Shown: positions 20,289 to 29,385 of the stretch, piece by piece
How positions within the stretch are numbered: position 1 is the stretch's first letter
Layout of the letters: each line of letters starts with the position of its first letter
NCBI GenBank assembly: GCA_003574685.1
Contig: QOCQ01000019.1
Coordinates: forward strand, 1 to 64,000
DNA: 64,000 bases
Direction of reading: 5' to 3'
DNA from: Rhodospirillaceae bacterium SYSU D60007
Lineage (GTDB): Bacteria > Pseudomonadota > Alphaproteobacteria > Reyranellales > Reyranellaceae
Translations under genes and position numbers: made by a program
Notes under the pieces: model-generated
The model's database searches: none
What the model saw: only the letters and a program-made list of their open reading frames with translations
Told to the model about the DNA's origin: nothing

Positions 20289-21245
20289 ATGCCGGGCTCC
20301 CTGCGCCGCCGCCGGCTGTTGCGGCTGACGGGTGCCTGCAGCCTTCCCGCCGCGGTGGCTCCCGCCGCTGCCGCGAGGAACACCTGGCCGAGCCGGCCCA
20401 TCCGGATCGTGGTGCCCTGCCCGCCTGGCAGCCTGAGCGACATGCTGGCGCGACTGATCGCCGGACGCCTTGAGAAGCAGTTTGGCCAGCCCGTCGAGGT
20501 GGAAAACCGGCCGGGCAGCGGCATGCGAGGATCGACCCGCTATACAGGCGGCGCAGCGCCCGACGGCTATACCCTGATGATGGCGGGCAGCTTCACGCCG
20601 CAAGCCGCCCTGTCGGAAGATCTGGTGGCGGGCGCCATGCTCGGCGCCGCAACGCTGTTCCTGGTCTCGCACCCGGCCGTGCCGGCCACCAGCGTGCCCA
20701 TGCTGATGGCGGCCCTGCGCGCGCGGCAAGGTCTCTATACCTATGCATCGCCGGGCGAAGGCACGATCAATCACCTGTTGATGGTGCTGCTGTGCCATGC
20801 GGACAAGGCGCAGGCGCGGCACGTTCCCTATGAAAGCAGCAAGGCGGCGCTGGCGGACGTCATCTCCGGGCGCCGGGATCTGATGTGGATCGATCTGGCG
20901 ACGGCCGCGCCGCACCTGCGCCGTTTGCGGCCGCTCGCCGTCGCCGGCAAGAAGCGCTCGCCGCTGTTCCCCGACATGACGGCGCTCGCCGAGACACACG
21001 CCGACATCGATTTCGTGCCGTGGCAATGGATTGCTGCCCCCGCGGGCACACCGGGTGCGATCACGCGCAGGCTCGCCGAAGAGATCAACCGCGCGCTCGG
21101 TGAACCCGCCTTCCGCCAGCGCTTGTCCGACATGGGCGTCGAAGCCAATCCCATGGACATCACCGAAGCCAACACCCTCATTGCGCGCGACGCCGACCGC
21201 TGGACCAACGCCATCCGCCAGGCCTCCAGCTTGATGATCCAGTAG
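20289..21245 (+). CDS. Bug-type (TctC) periplasmic substrate-binding protein
   Basis: This 318-residue protein has an arginine-rich, twin-arginine-like leader (RRRRLLRLTGACSL) and the Bug opening WPSRPIRIVVPCPPGS, then VENRPGSG and DGYTLMMA. Bug proteins bind carboxylates and usually serve TctAB-type transporters, but in many proteobacteria they are orphans, as here. GGGGAG precedes the ATG directly after the dioxygenase stop. The frame is complete. Confidence 0.9.
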   Translation: MPGSLRRRRLLRLTGACSLPAAVAPAAAARNTWPSRPIRIVVPCPPGSLSDMLARLIAGRLEKQFGQPVEVENRPGSGMRGSTRYTGGAAPDGYTLMMAGSFTPQAALSEDLVAGAMLGAATLFLVSHPAVPATSVPMLMAALRARQGLYTYASPGEGTINHLLMVLLCHADKAQARHVPYESSKAALADVISGRRDLMWIDLATAAPHLRRLRPLAVAGKKRSPLFPDMTALAETHADIDFVPWQWIAAPAGTPGAITRRLAEEINRALGEPAFRQRLSDMGVEANPMDITEANTLIARDADRWTNAIRQASSLMIQ

Positions 21246-21325
21246 ACGGCCGCACCGGGGTGCACGGCGGCGTTGCGGCAATGGCGGTCGCGGCGGCAGA
21301 CGCGCGCGGCTAGAACCGCCATCGC

Positions 21326-22519
21326 ATGTCTGTCGAGTCTCCCGCCGCAGCGGCGCGCACTGCCGCTCCCGCGACAATGGCGATGCCCTGGCTGCTGCTG
21401 GCGGCGGCGTGCCTCGGCTCATTTGCGGCCACGGCCAGCGGCACCACGCGCGCGCCGTTCCTGATCGACATGGCGCGCGATCTGTCGGTGAGCGTGGTGC
21501 TGGTCGCCAATATCGTATCGATGACCGCCACGGCTTGGGGGATCACCTCGTTCGTCGCCGGCTACGCCTCCGACCGCCTCGGACGCCGTCCCTTCCTCGT
21601 GGGCGGCCCCTTCGCGCTGGCGCTGTGCATGCTGGGCGTATCGCAGGCCGGCGATTTCGTCGCGGTCGCGATCTGGGCCACCATCGGCGGCGGCTGCAGC
21701 GGCCTCTTCATGGGCACGATCTTCACCGAAGTTGCGGCCCGCGTTGCCGCCAGCCACCGTGGCCGTGCGCTGGGCTGGGTGATGAGCGGCCAGTCCCTGA
21801 CGCTGGTGGTGGGCGTGCCGATGGCGGCCTGGGCCGGGGCATCGATCGGGTGGCGCGGCTGGCACGTGGCGCTGGCGGCATTGGCCGCGGCTGGCGGGCT
21901 GGCGTTGTGGGCCACCACAGGCGCCGCCGCCGCACGCAAGCTGCCGGTGGCGCACGGCATGCCGCGATCGGGTGCGTTGTCGTTCCAGGTGATTGCGCTG
22001 CTGACGATCAGCGTCATCGAGCGCGTCTGCTATGGCCTGGTCGTGGTCTATTTCGCCACCTTCCTGCTGGAGCAGTACAAGGTCGGTCTGGAGGCCGTGG
22101 CGCTGCCCTTGGCCCTGGTGGCGGTGGGCAACGTTGTGGGCACGATCGCCGGCGGGCGAATGGCCGACCGCGTCCGTAACCGGCTGGGCCTGTTTGCGCT
22201 GACCATGGCGGGAACGGCGGCCGCAGGTCTTGCCCTGTTCGCGTGGCGGCCCGACATGGCGGTATCCGTGGTGCTGGGCTTTGCCTATGTCTTCATCAAC
22301 GCGTTGGGGCGGCCGGCCCTGATGGCTGCGCTGGCGGACGTGCCCGAGGATGTGCGCGGCACGGTGCTGGGGCTGAACGGCACCTGTGCCAGCCTCGGCT
22401 GGGTCGGTGCAGCCGCGCTGGGCGGCTGGATGATCGCGACCTGGGGTTTCGCCGGCTTTGGCCCGCTCTCTGCGGTTCTGGCGTTGCTCGGCGCGGCGCT
22501 GGCCTTCGCGCGCCGCTGA
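21326..22519 (+). CDS. Major facilitator superfamily transporter
   Basis: This 397-residue inner-membrane protein has about 12 hydrophobic segments. The MFS loop 2-3 signature is visible as GYASDRLGRRPFLVGG, and the half-repeat equivalent as GGRMADRVRNRLG between segments 8 and 9. It resembles the arabinose-efflux / drug-proton antiporter group. The substrate cannot be predicted. It starts 80 bases after the Bug gene on the same strand and may belong to that transport and catabolism set. Confidence 0.9.
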   Translation: MSVESPAAAARTAAPATMAMPWLLLAAACLGSFAATASGTTRAPFLIDMARDLSVSVVLVANIVSMTATAWGITSFVAGYASDRLGRRPFLVGGPFALALCMLGVSQAGDFVAVAIWATIGGGCSGLFMGTIFTEVAARVAASHRGRALGWVMSGQSLTLVVGVPMAAWAGASIGWRGWHVALAALAAAGGLALWATTGAAAARKLPVAHGMPRSGALSFQVIALLTISVIERVCYGLVVVYFATFLLEQYKVGLEAVALPLALVAVGNVVGTIAGGRMADRVRNRLGLFALTMAGTAAAGLALFAWRPDMAVSVVLGFAYVFINALGRPALMAALADVPEDVRGTVLGLNGTCASLGWVGAAALGGWMIATWGFAGFGPLSAVLALLGAALAFARR

Positions 22520-22577
22520 CAGCTTACAACTTCTGCGAGATTTACATTGCCTGTGATTCGCGCTATTGGAACAAGCC

Positions 22578-23789
22578 ATGAACGCGATCGCGCGGCTTCC
22601 CCTCTTCAGCCGGACAGCACCATCGCTGAGCGGGGAACGGTTGGCGCGCGCCCGGCTGGCGCGTACCGCCCGCATCGGGCCGGTCACCTTCCACGAGATG
22701 CTGGGTCACTACGGCTCCGCCGAGGCGGCGTTGGAGGCTCTCCCTTCGCTGGCGCGCCGCGCCGGTTTCGCGCAGGCCCCGATGCCGCCGGCGCCCGACG
22801 TGCTGCTGCGGGAATCCGATGCGCTGGAACGACTGGGCGGACGCCTTATCGTGTACGGCGATCCCGATTATCCCCAGACGCTGGCGCAGGTGGCCGATGC
22901 GCCGCCGCTGCTGTCGGTGATCGGCGATGGCAGCCTGCTGTCGCGACCGGCGCTGGCCGTGGTGGGTGCACGCAACGCCTCCACCAACGGACGCCGCGTG
23001 GCGGCGGAGCTGGCGGCCGCGCTGGGTTCGGCCGGCCTGACCATCGTCTCGGGACTGGCGCGCGGCATCGATACGGCGGCGCATCGCGCCTCGCTGGCCA
23101 CCGGCACGATCGCGGTCCTGGCCGGCGGCGTTGATGTGATCTACCCGCCCGAGAACGAGGCGCTTTATGCCGAGATCGCCGCCCGCGGGCTGGTCATGGC
23201 GGAGGCCCCGCTGGGCGCCGTACCCCAGGCGCGGCACTTCCCGCGCCGCAACCGGATCGTCTCGGGGTTGTCCATGGGCGTGCTGGTGATCGAGGCGGCG
23301 CTGCAATCGGGATCGCTGATCACGGCCCGGCAGGCCGCCGACCAGGGGCGCGAGGTATTCGCCGTCCCCGGATCGCCGCTGGATCCGCGGTGCCGCGGCA
23401 GCAACCGGCTGCTGCGCGATGGTGCCACACTGGTCGAGACAGCCGAGGACGTACTGACCCAGATTGGCGCGCGAACGACGGCGGCCCCGCGACCCGCGGC
23501 GGTCTCACCAAAAGTCGCGGCTCCGCAAGATGTTGTGGTTGCCTCTCGTAACCAGCCAACGCGAGAGCGTCCGGCGACAGCACCTCGTACAATCGACCAA
23601 CATATTGAAAAGGCTGAAAAATCCGTCCCGGAACGTATTCTTGCATGCCTCAGTCCCAGCCCCACGGCGGTTGACGAAGTGATCCGCCAGTGCCATGTCT
23701 CGCCCGCCCTCGTCACAGCCGCCCTGCTCGATCTGGAGCTTTCCGGCCGGGTGGAGCGACTGCAAGGAAACATGGTCGCCCTGATCTAA
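22578..23789 (+). CDS. dprA: DNA-processing protein DprA
   Basis: DprA binds incoming single-stranded DNA and loads RecA during natural transformation. The 403-residue protein has an N-terminal helical SAM-like region, then the Rossmann domain with VVGARNASTNGR, IVSGLARGIDTAAH, GGVDVIYPPEN, FPRRNRIVSGLS and GSLITARQAADQGREVFAVPG. The last ~60 residues fold as the DML1-like winged helix (AVDEVIRQCHVSPALVTAALLDLELSGRVERL). ATG 22578 is used; the open frame starts at a TTG four codons earlier. topA follows by 69 bases. Confidence 0.95.
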   Translation: MNAIARLPLFSRTAPSLSGERLARARLARTARIGPVTFHEMLGHYGSAEAALEALPSLARRAGFAQAPMPPAPDVLLRESDALERLGGRLIVYGDPDYPQTLAQVADAPPLLSVIGDGSLLSRPALAVVGARNASTNGRRVAAELAAALGSAGLTIVSGLARGIDTAAHRASLATGTIAVLAGGVDVIYPPENEALYAEIAARGLVMAEAPLGAVPQARHFPRRNRIVSGLSMGVLVIEAALQSGSLITARQAADQGREVFAVPGSPLDPRCRGSNRLLRDGATLVETAEDVLTQIGARTTAAPRPAAVSPKVAAPQDVVVASRNQPTRERPATAPRTIDQHIEKAEKSVPERILACLSPSPTAVDEVIRQCHVSPALVTAALLDLELSGRVERLQGNMVALI

Positions 23790-23858
23790 GGCGTGGAAAT
23801 CGCTGGCGATTCGGGCGCAATCGCAAAGCGGCGGTTGTTCGCCGGCGAACGGGTTTAA

Positions 23859-26534
23859 ATGTCCAACGTCCTCGTTGTCGAATCGCCGGCCAAGGCCAAG
23901 ACCATCGGCAAGTATCTGGGGCCCGGCTACACCGTTCTGGCCAGCTTCGGGCATGTGCGCGACCTGCCGGCGAAGGACGGCTCGGTGCGTCCCGACGAAA
24001 ATTTCGCCATGGACTGGGAGGTCGATTCCCGGTCCCAGCAGCGGGTGAACGACATCGCCCGCGCCGTGAAAGGGGCCAAGGCGCTCTATCTGGCCACCGA
24101 CCCTGACCGCGAGGGCGAGGCCATCTCCTGGCATGTGCTGGACATCCTCGCGCGCAAGAACGCGCTCAAGGGTGTTCAGGTCAAGCGGGTGGCCTTCAAC
24201 GCCATCACCAAGCAGGCGGTGCAGGAGGCCGTCGCCAACCCGCGCGACATCGACCAGCAGCTTGTCGAGGCCTATCTCGCGCGCCGCGCGCTCGACTACC
24301 TCGTGGGCTTCACGCTCTCGCCAGTGCTGTGGCGCAAGCTGCCGGGCAGCCGCTCGGCCGGCCGGGTGCAGTCCGTGGCGCTGCGGCTGATCTGCGAGCG
24401 CGAGGCGGAGATCGAGGTTTTCCGGCCGCGTGAATACTGGACCATCGATGCGCTCTTCGCCACGCCGCGCGGCCAGATTTTCAGCGCGCGTCTGACGCAT
24501 CTCAACGGTGAGAAGCTCGACAAGTTCGATATCGCCACCGAGGCCGAGGCGCAGGCCGCCAAAACGCAGATCGAGAACCGGGCCTTCTCCGTCGCCGGCG
24601 TCGATCGCCGCCAGGTGCGGCGCAACCCGCCGCCGCCCTTCATCACCTCCAGCCTGCAGATGGAAGCCTCGCGCAAGCTCGGCATGGGCGCCGCGCACAC
24701 CATGCGCGTGGCGCAGCGCCTCTACGAAGGCGTGGACGTCGATGGCGAGACGGTGGGCCTGATCACCTACATGCGAACCGACGGCGTTGACATTACGCCC
24801 GAGGCGCTGACCCAGACCCGCCGCCTGATCGACAGCAAGTACGGCAAGGACTACCTGCCCGAGAAGCCGCGCTACTACACCTCGAAGCTGAAGAACGCGC
24901 AGGAGGCCCACGAGGCGATCCGGCCGACCGATCTCTTCCGCACGCCCGAGAGCGTGGTGCGCTATCTCGACCGCGATCAGCTCCGGCTCTACGAGCTGAT
25001 CTGGAAGCGTACGGTGGCCTGCCAGATGGAAAGCGCCGTGCTCGACCAGGTGACGGTGGACATCGAATCGGGCGACCACAATGTGCGCCTGCGCGCCTCG
25101 GGTTCGGTGGTGAAGTTCGATGGCTTCCTGACGCTCTACGAAGAAGGCAAGGACGACGAGGAGGCCGAGGACGGCGCGCGCCTGCCGGACGTGCAGCCGC
25201 AGGAGGCGCTGCGGCGCGGCGAGGTCAAGCCGGAGCAGCATTTCACCGAACCGCCGCCGCGCTACTCGGAAGCCAGCCTGGTGAAGAAGCTGGAGGAGCT
25301 GGGCATCGGCCGCCCCTCGACCTATGCCAGCATCATCGAGGTGCTGCAGACGCGGGGCTACGTGCGGCTGGAGCGCAAGCGCTTCATGCCTGAGGATCGC
25401 GGGCGCATCGTCACCTCGTTCCTCGCGACCTATTTCCCGCGATACGTCGAGTACGGCTTCACCGCCGGTCTGGAGGAGCAGCTCGACGACATCTCGGGCG
25501 GCCGCGTCGACTGGCGCACGGTGCTGCGCGACTTCTGGCGCGACTTCAAGGGCGCGGTGGACGACACCAGCGAGCTCAGGGTCAAGGACGTCCTCGACGC
25601 CATCGATGCCGAGCTGGGCCCGCATTTCTTCCCGCCGCGCGAGGACGGCAAGGATCCGCGCGCCTGCCCTGCCTGCGAGGCGGGCCGGCTGTCGCTGAAG
25701 CTCGGCAAGTTCGGCGGCTTCATCGGCTGCTCCAACTATCCGGAGTGCCGCTACACGCGCAAACTCGCGGTGCTGCCGGCCAACGACAATGGCGAGGCCG
25801 CCGGCAACGGCGCGCTCGAGGGGCCGCGCGAGCTGGGTGCTGATCCCGCGACCGGCAAAACGGTGACGGTGCGGCAGGGACCGTACGGCGCCTATGTCCA
25901 GCTCGGCGAGGCCGAGGGCAAGGAGAAGCCCAAACGCGCGTCCCTGCCGAAAGGCTACGACGCGGCCGGTATCACCCTGGAGCAGGCGCTGGCGATCCTC
26001 GATCTGCCACGGGATCTGGGGAAGCACCCCGAAGATGGCCAGCCCATCGTGGCCGGCATCGGCCGCTTCGGCCCCTATGTGCGGCACGGCTCGCAGTACC
26101 GCTCAATCCCGGCCGACGAGGATGTGCTCGCCATCGGCATGAACCGTGCGGTGGCCCTGCTGGCGGAGCCGAAGGCCGGGCGTGGCGCGCGCACCGCCGT
26201 GAAGCCGTTGCGCACCCTGGGCCCGCATCCCGACGACGGTCAGCCCGTCGAGGTCTATAGCGGCCGCTACGGACCCTACGTGAAGCACGGCAAGATCAAC
26301 GCCACGCTCACCAACGGGCTGGCACCCGAAACCGTGACCCTCGAGCAGGCGCTGCCGCTGCTCGCCGCACGTGCCGCCAATGGCGGCAGCCGGCGCGGCA
26401 CGCGCAAGGTGGCGCCGAAGCGAGCGGCCGCCGCGCCCGATGCCGCAAGCGACGGCAACGCGCCGAAGAAGCCGGCGGGCAAGAAGACGACCTCCAGAAA
26501 GAAGGCCGCCGCCGGCAAGAAGGCAGCGGCATAG
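23859..26534 (+). CDS. topA: DNA topoisomerase I
   Basis: TopA relaxes negative supercoils by transient single-strand breaks. The 891-residue protein opens with the Toprim motif (VVESPAKAKTIGKYLG, later TDPDREGEAISWH), carries the active-site Tyr in GLITYMRTDGVD, and ends with one four-Cys zinc finger (CPACEAG...CSNYPEC). After that come repeats of the form PxDGQPVxxxxGRxGPYVxxG and a Lys-rich tail. This is the usual alphaproteobacterial architecture. It lies between dprA and rnr in the conserved order. Confidence 0.97.
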   Translation: MSNVLVVESPAKAKTIGKYLGPGYTVLASFGHVRDLPAKDGSVRPDENFAMDWEVDSRSQQRVNDIARAVKGAKALYLATDPDREGEAISWHVLDILARKNALKGVQVKRVAFNAITKQAVQEAVANPRDIDQQLVEAYLARRALDYLVGFTLSPVLWRKLPGSRSAGRVQSVALRLICEREAEIEVFRPREYWTIDALFATPRGQIFSARLTHLNGEKLDKFDIATEAEAQAAKTQIENRAFSVAGVDRRQVRRNPPPPFITSSLQMEASRKLGMGAAHTMRVAQRLYEGVDVDGETVGLITYMRTDGVDITPEALTQTRRLIDSKYGKDYLPEKPRYYTSKLKNAQEAHEAIRPTDLFRTPESVVRYLDRDQLRLYELIWKRTVACQMESAVLDQVTVDIESGDHNVRLRASGSVVKFDGFLTLYEEGKDDEEAEDGARLPDVQPQEALRRGEVKPEQHFTEPPPRYSEASLVKKLEELGIGRPSTYASIIEVLQTRGYVRLERKRFMPEDRGRIVTSFLATYFPRYVEYGFTAGLEEQLDDISGGRVDWRTVLRDFWRDFKGAVDDTSELRVKDVLDAIDAELGPHFFPPREDGKDPRACPACEAGRLSLKLGKFGGFIGCSNYPECRYTRKLAVLPANDNGEAAGNGALEGPRELGADPATGKTVTVRQGPYGAYVQLGEAEGKEKPKRASLPKGYDAAGITLEQALAILDLPRDLGKHPEDGQPIVAGIGRFGPYVRHGSQYRSIPADEDVLAIGMNRAVALLAEPKAGRGARTAVKPLRTLGPHPDDGQPVEVYSGRYGPYVKHGKINATLTNGLAPETVTLEQALPLLAARAANGGSRRGTRKVAPKRAAAAPDAASDGNAPKKPAGKKTTSRKKAAAGKKAAA

Positions 26535-26542
26535 GGCGCCAT

Positions 26543-28795
26543 TTGACCAGGCCGAAGAAACCGGCCCCGCCATTGCCGACACGGGACCAGGTTCTCGCCT
26601 TCATCCGCGAGAGCCCGGTGCCGGTGGGCAAGCGCGAAATCGCCCGGGCGTTCAACGTCAGGGGCGCCGATCGGGTTGGCTTGAAAGAGCTGTTGCGCGG
26701 CTTGCGCAGCGACGGCGCTGTGGCGCGGGGCAATCGCCGCGAGCTGATGGATCCCGGCGCGCTGCCTGAATACCTCGTGATCGAGGTGATCGGCCCCGAC
26801 GCCGATGGCGACCTCATGGCCCGCCCGGTGCGCTGGAACGCCGATGACGGCACGCATCCGCCCGAGATCGTGGTGCTGCCGGCGCGCGAGCACGCCGCGC
26901 CCGGTTCCGGTGACCGGCTGCTGGCGCGGCTGCGCAAGCGCGGCAAGGGTCGCTACGAAGCACAGATTGTCCGCAAGGTGGGCCATGGCCCGCGCCGCGT
27001 GCTGGGGGTGGTCGAAATTCCCGAGGCGGGCCATCGCAGTCGCAGGCCGGGAACCCACCATGCGATCGTCCGGCCTACCGACCGCAAGCTGCGCTATGAG
27101 ATCGAGGTGGCGCCTGCCGATCTGGAGGACGCCGTCGACGGCGATGTCGTGTGGGTGGAGCCGATCGGCGGGCCGCTGGCGCGCCGCGGCCGGGTGCTGG
27201 GCAAGGTCGGCACGCTGCGCGATCCGCGCGCCGTCAGCCTGATCGCGATTGCCGCCAACGACATTCCGGTCGAATTCCCCGACGCCGCGCTCGCACAGGC
27301 CCGCAAGGCCGGCCCGGCGCCGCTGGATGGGCGCATCGACATGCGCGACGTGCCCTTCGTCACCATCGACGGCGAGGATGCGCGCGACTTCGACGATGCC
27401 GTCTGGGCCGAGCCGGACACGGACGCGGAGAATGCCGGCGGCTGGCATATCAGGGTCGCGATCGCCGACGTGAGCTGGTACGTGCGGCCCGGTGATGCGC
27501 TGGACCGGGCCGCGCTCAAACGCGGCAATTCTGTCTACTTCCCGGATCGGGTCGTGCCCATGCTGCCCGAGGAGCTCAGCAACGGCTGGTGCTCGCTGCG
27601 CCCGCATGAGGACAGGCCCGTGCTGGTGGCTGAGATGTGGATCGATGCCCGCGGTCGGCTGCGGCGCCACCGCTTCCACCGCGCCATGATCCGCTCCGCT
27701 GCCCGCCTGACCTATACCCGGGTTCAGCGCGCAAGGGACGGTCACCCCGATCGTGAGATCGCGCCGCTGACCCCGGGCGCGATCGCGCCGCTGTACGGCG
27801 CCTTCGCGGTGCTGCTGAAGGCTCGCCAGGCGCGCGGCACGCTTGATCTCGACCTGCCCGAACGGCTGGTGACGCTCGATGAGGAAGGCCGGATCGCCCA
27901 GATCCGCCTGCGCGAACGCTTCGACAGCCACCGGCTGATCGAGGAGTTCATGATCCTCGCCAACGTGGCGGCGGCCGAGACGCTGGAAAGGCGGCACCAG
28001 CCCTGCATGTACCGCATCCATGCGCCGCCGGATGCGGCCAAGGTCCAGGCGCTGCGCGAGTTCCTTGCCACGCTGGGCATCGGCCTGGCGCCCGGCATCA
28101 ATCTGAAACCGCGCGACTTCGAGGCGGTGCTGCGCAAGGCGGCTGGCCAGCCCTGGGAGCGGCTGGTGCACGAAACCATCCTGCGCAGCCAGAGCCAGGC
28201 AGTATACAGCCCGGACAATGTCGGGCATTTCGGGCTGGCGCTGCGGCGCTACGCGCATTTCACCTCGCCGATCCGCCGCTATGCCGATTTGCTGGTGCAT
28301 CGTGCGCTGATTGCCGGCCTGGGACTGGGCGAAGGCGGACTGCCGCCCGACGCTGGCGCCGGTTTTGCCGCCATCGGCGAGGAGATCTCGATGTGCGAGC
28401 GGCGCGCCGTTTCGGCCGAACGCGCCGCCATGGACCGCTACATGGCGGCCTATATGGCCGACCGCGTCGGCGCCGAGTTCGCCGGGCGCATCGCCGGCGT
28501 GACGCGTTTTGGCCTGTTCGTCGAGCTGGACGAGAGCGGCGCCAACGGCCTGATCCCCATCAAGACGCTGGGCGAGGAGTATTTCGATCACGATGAGGCG
28601 GGACAGGCGCTGGTCGGCCGCCGCACCGGCCTCACCTGGCGCCTTGGCGACCGCCTGCGGGTACGGCTGCGCGAAGCCGATGTCGCAACGGGGGGGTTGC
28701 TGTTCGAGCTGCTGGAGGGGCTCGAGGCGAGCGCTCCGCGGCGAGCGGCACAGCCTCGCCGGCGCGCCTCGCGCAGGCCTGGACCACGGCGATAG
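26543..28795 (+). CDS. rnr: Ribonuclease R
   Basis: RNase R is a processive 3'-5' exoribonuclease that degrades structured RNA. The 750-residue protein has an N-terminal winged-helix region (VGKREIARAFNV), cold-shock-like domains, the RNB catalytic motif GEDARDFDDAVW with its acidic cluster, and a C-terminal S1 domain (FAGRIAGVTRFGLFVEL). The frame begins with TTG at 26543, 8 bases after the topA stop. Homology extends to that point and no ATG or GTG lies near, so TTG is the probable start. Confidence 0.96.
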   Translation: MTRPKKPAPPLPTRDQVLAFIRESPVPVGKREIARAFNVRGADRVGLKELLRGLRSDGAVARGNRRELMDPGALPEYLVIEVIGPDADGDLMARPVRWNADDGTHPPEIVVLPAREHAAPGSGDRLLARLRKRGKGRYEAQIVRKVGHGPRRVLGVVEIPEAGHRSRRPGTHHAIVRPTDRKLRYEIEVAPADLEDAVDGDVVWVEPIGGPLARRGRVLGKVGTLRDPRAVSLIAIAANDIPVEFPDAALAQARKAGPAPLDGRIDMRDVPFVTIDGEDARDFDDAVWAEPDTDAENAGGWHIRVAIADVSWYVRPGDALDRAALKRGNSVYFPDRVVPMLPEELSNGWCSLRPHEDRPVLVAEMWIDARGRLRRHRFHRAMIRSAARLTYTRVQRARDGHPDREIAPLTPGAIAPLYGAFAVLLKARQARGTLDLDLPERLVTLDEEGRIAQIRLRERFDSHRLIEEFMILANVAAAETLERRHQPCMYRIHAPPDAAKVQALREFLATLGIGLAPGINLKPRDFEAVLRKAAGQPWERLVHETILRSQSQAVYSPDNVGHFGLALRRYAHFTSPIRRYADLLVHRALIAGLGLGEGGLPPDAGAGFAAIGEEISMCERRAVSAERAAMDRYMAAYMADRVGAEFAGRIAGVTRFGLFVELDESGANGLIPIKTLGEEYFDHDEAGQALVGRRTGLTWRLGDRLRVRLREADVATGGLLFELLEGLEASAPRRAAQPRRRASRRPGPRR

Positions 28796-28862
28796 GCACC
28801 GGCAATTTGTCGCGCAGGCGCGGCGTTTACGGACCGGGGATCAGCCGCTACACACTTGCCCC

Positions 28863-29276
28863 GTGCGCATCGAGGATCATCCGGCCGACCGGGCCGAACG
28901 CGACTGGCGGCCGGCATTGCTGCGTGGCTGGACCGGACGCTGCCCATCCTGTGGTGCCCGCACCCTCTTCACAGCCTGGCTGAAAATGGCGCCCGCCTGC
29001 GGCGACTGCCGGGCGGGGTTCGAGCCCTATCGCGCCGATGACGCACCGGCCTATTTCGTGATTTTCATTGTTGGCCATATTGTCGTGCCGCTGGTGCTGA
29101 TGGTGGAGAAGGTCTGGGAGCCGGCTCTCTGGGTCCATGCCGCGCTCTGGATGCCGCTCTCCATCGGCCTCAGCCTGGGGCTGCTGCCGCGGGTGAAAGG
29201 CGCCGTGATCGGCGTGCTCTGGGCGCTGCGCGTGCGCACACCCCAGCCTGTCCGGGCGGAAAAGTGTCCGTTGTGA
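28863..29276 (+). CDS. DUF983 membrane protein
   Basis: The 137-residue protein has a short zinc ribbon (GRCPSCG and ACGDCRAGF) followed by two hydrophobic segments (FVIFIVGHIVVPLVLMV and WVHAALWMPLSIGLSLGLL). This is the DUF983 pattern, often found near rnr in alphaproteobacteria and near cytochrome oxidase genes elsewhere. Its function is unknown. GTG 28863 is the most likely start, since homology begins with the following residues and no ATG is in frame nearby. Confidence 0.85.
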   Translation: MRIEDHPADRAERDWRPALLRGWTGRCPSCGARTLFTAWLKMAPACGDCRAGFEPYRADDAPAYFVIFIVGHIVVPLVLMVEKVWEPALWVHAALWMPLSIGLSLGLLPRVKGAVIGVLWALRVRTPQPVRAEKCPL

Positions 29277-29281
29277 TCTGA

Positions 29282-29298
29282 ACCACGCTGTGCGTGGT
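29282..29298 (+). terminator. Small stem-loop after the DUF983 gene
   Basis: ACCACGC-TGT-GCGTGGT forms a perfect 7-bp stem 5 bases after the stop of the DUF983 gene. No T tract follows, so it may stabilise the transcript end rather than stop transcription. Confidence 0.35.
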
Positions 29299-29385
29299 AT
29301 ACGGCTATGGTAGGATTGGCGTAACGCAAACGGGTTCGGGGCGGCGCCGGCCGGGTCAGACTGGCGCCCAAGTGCGCGGGAACGA

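Noticed and set aside
26276..28591. 771-codon open frame antisense to rnr, and similar one antisense to topA
   Set aside because: Same cause: long antisense frames are common opposite high-GC genes. The translated sequences match no family, while rnr and topA are clear.
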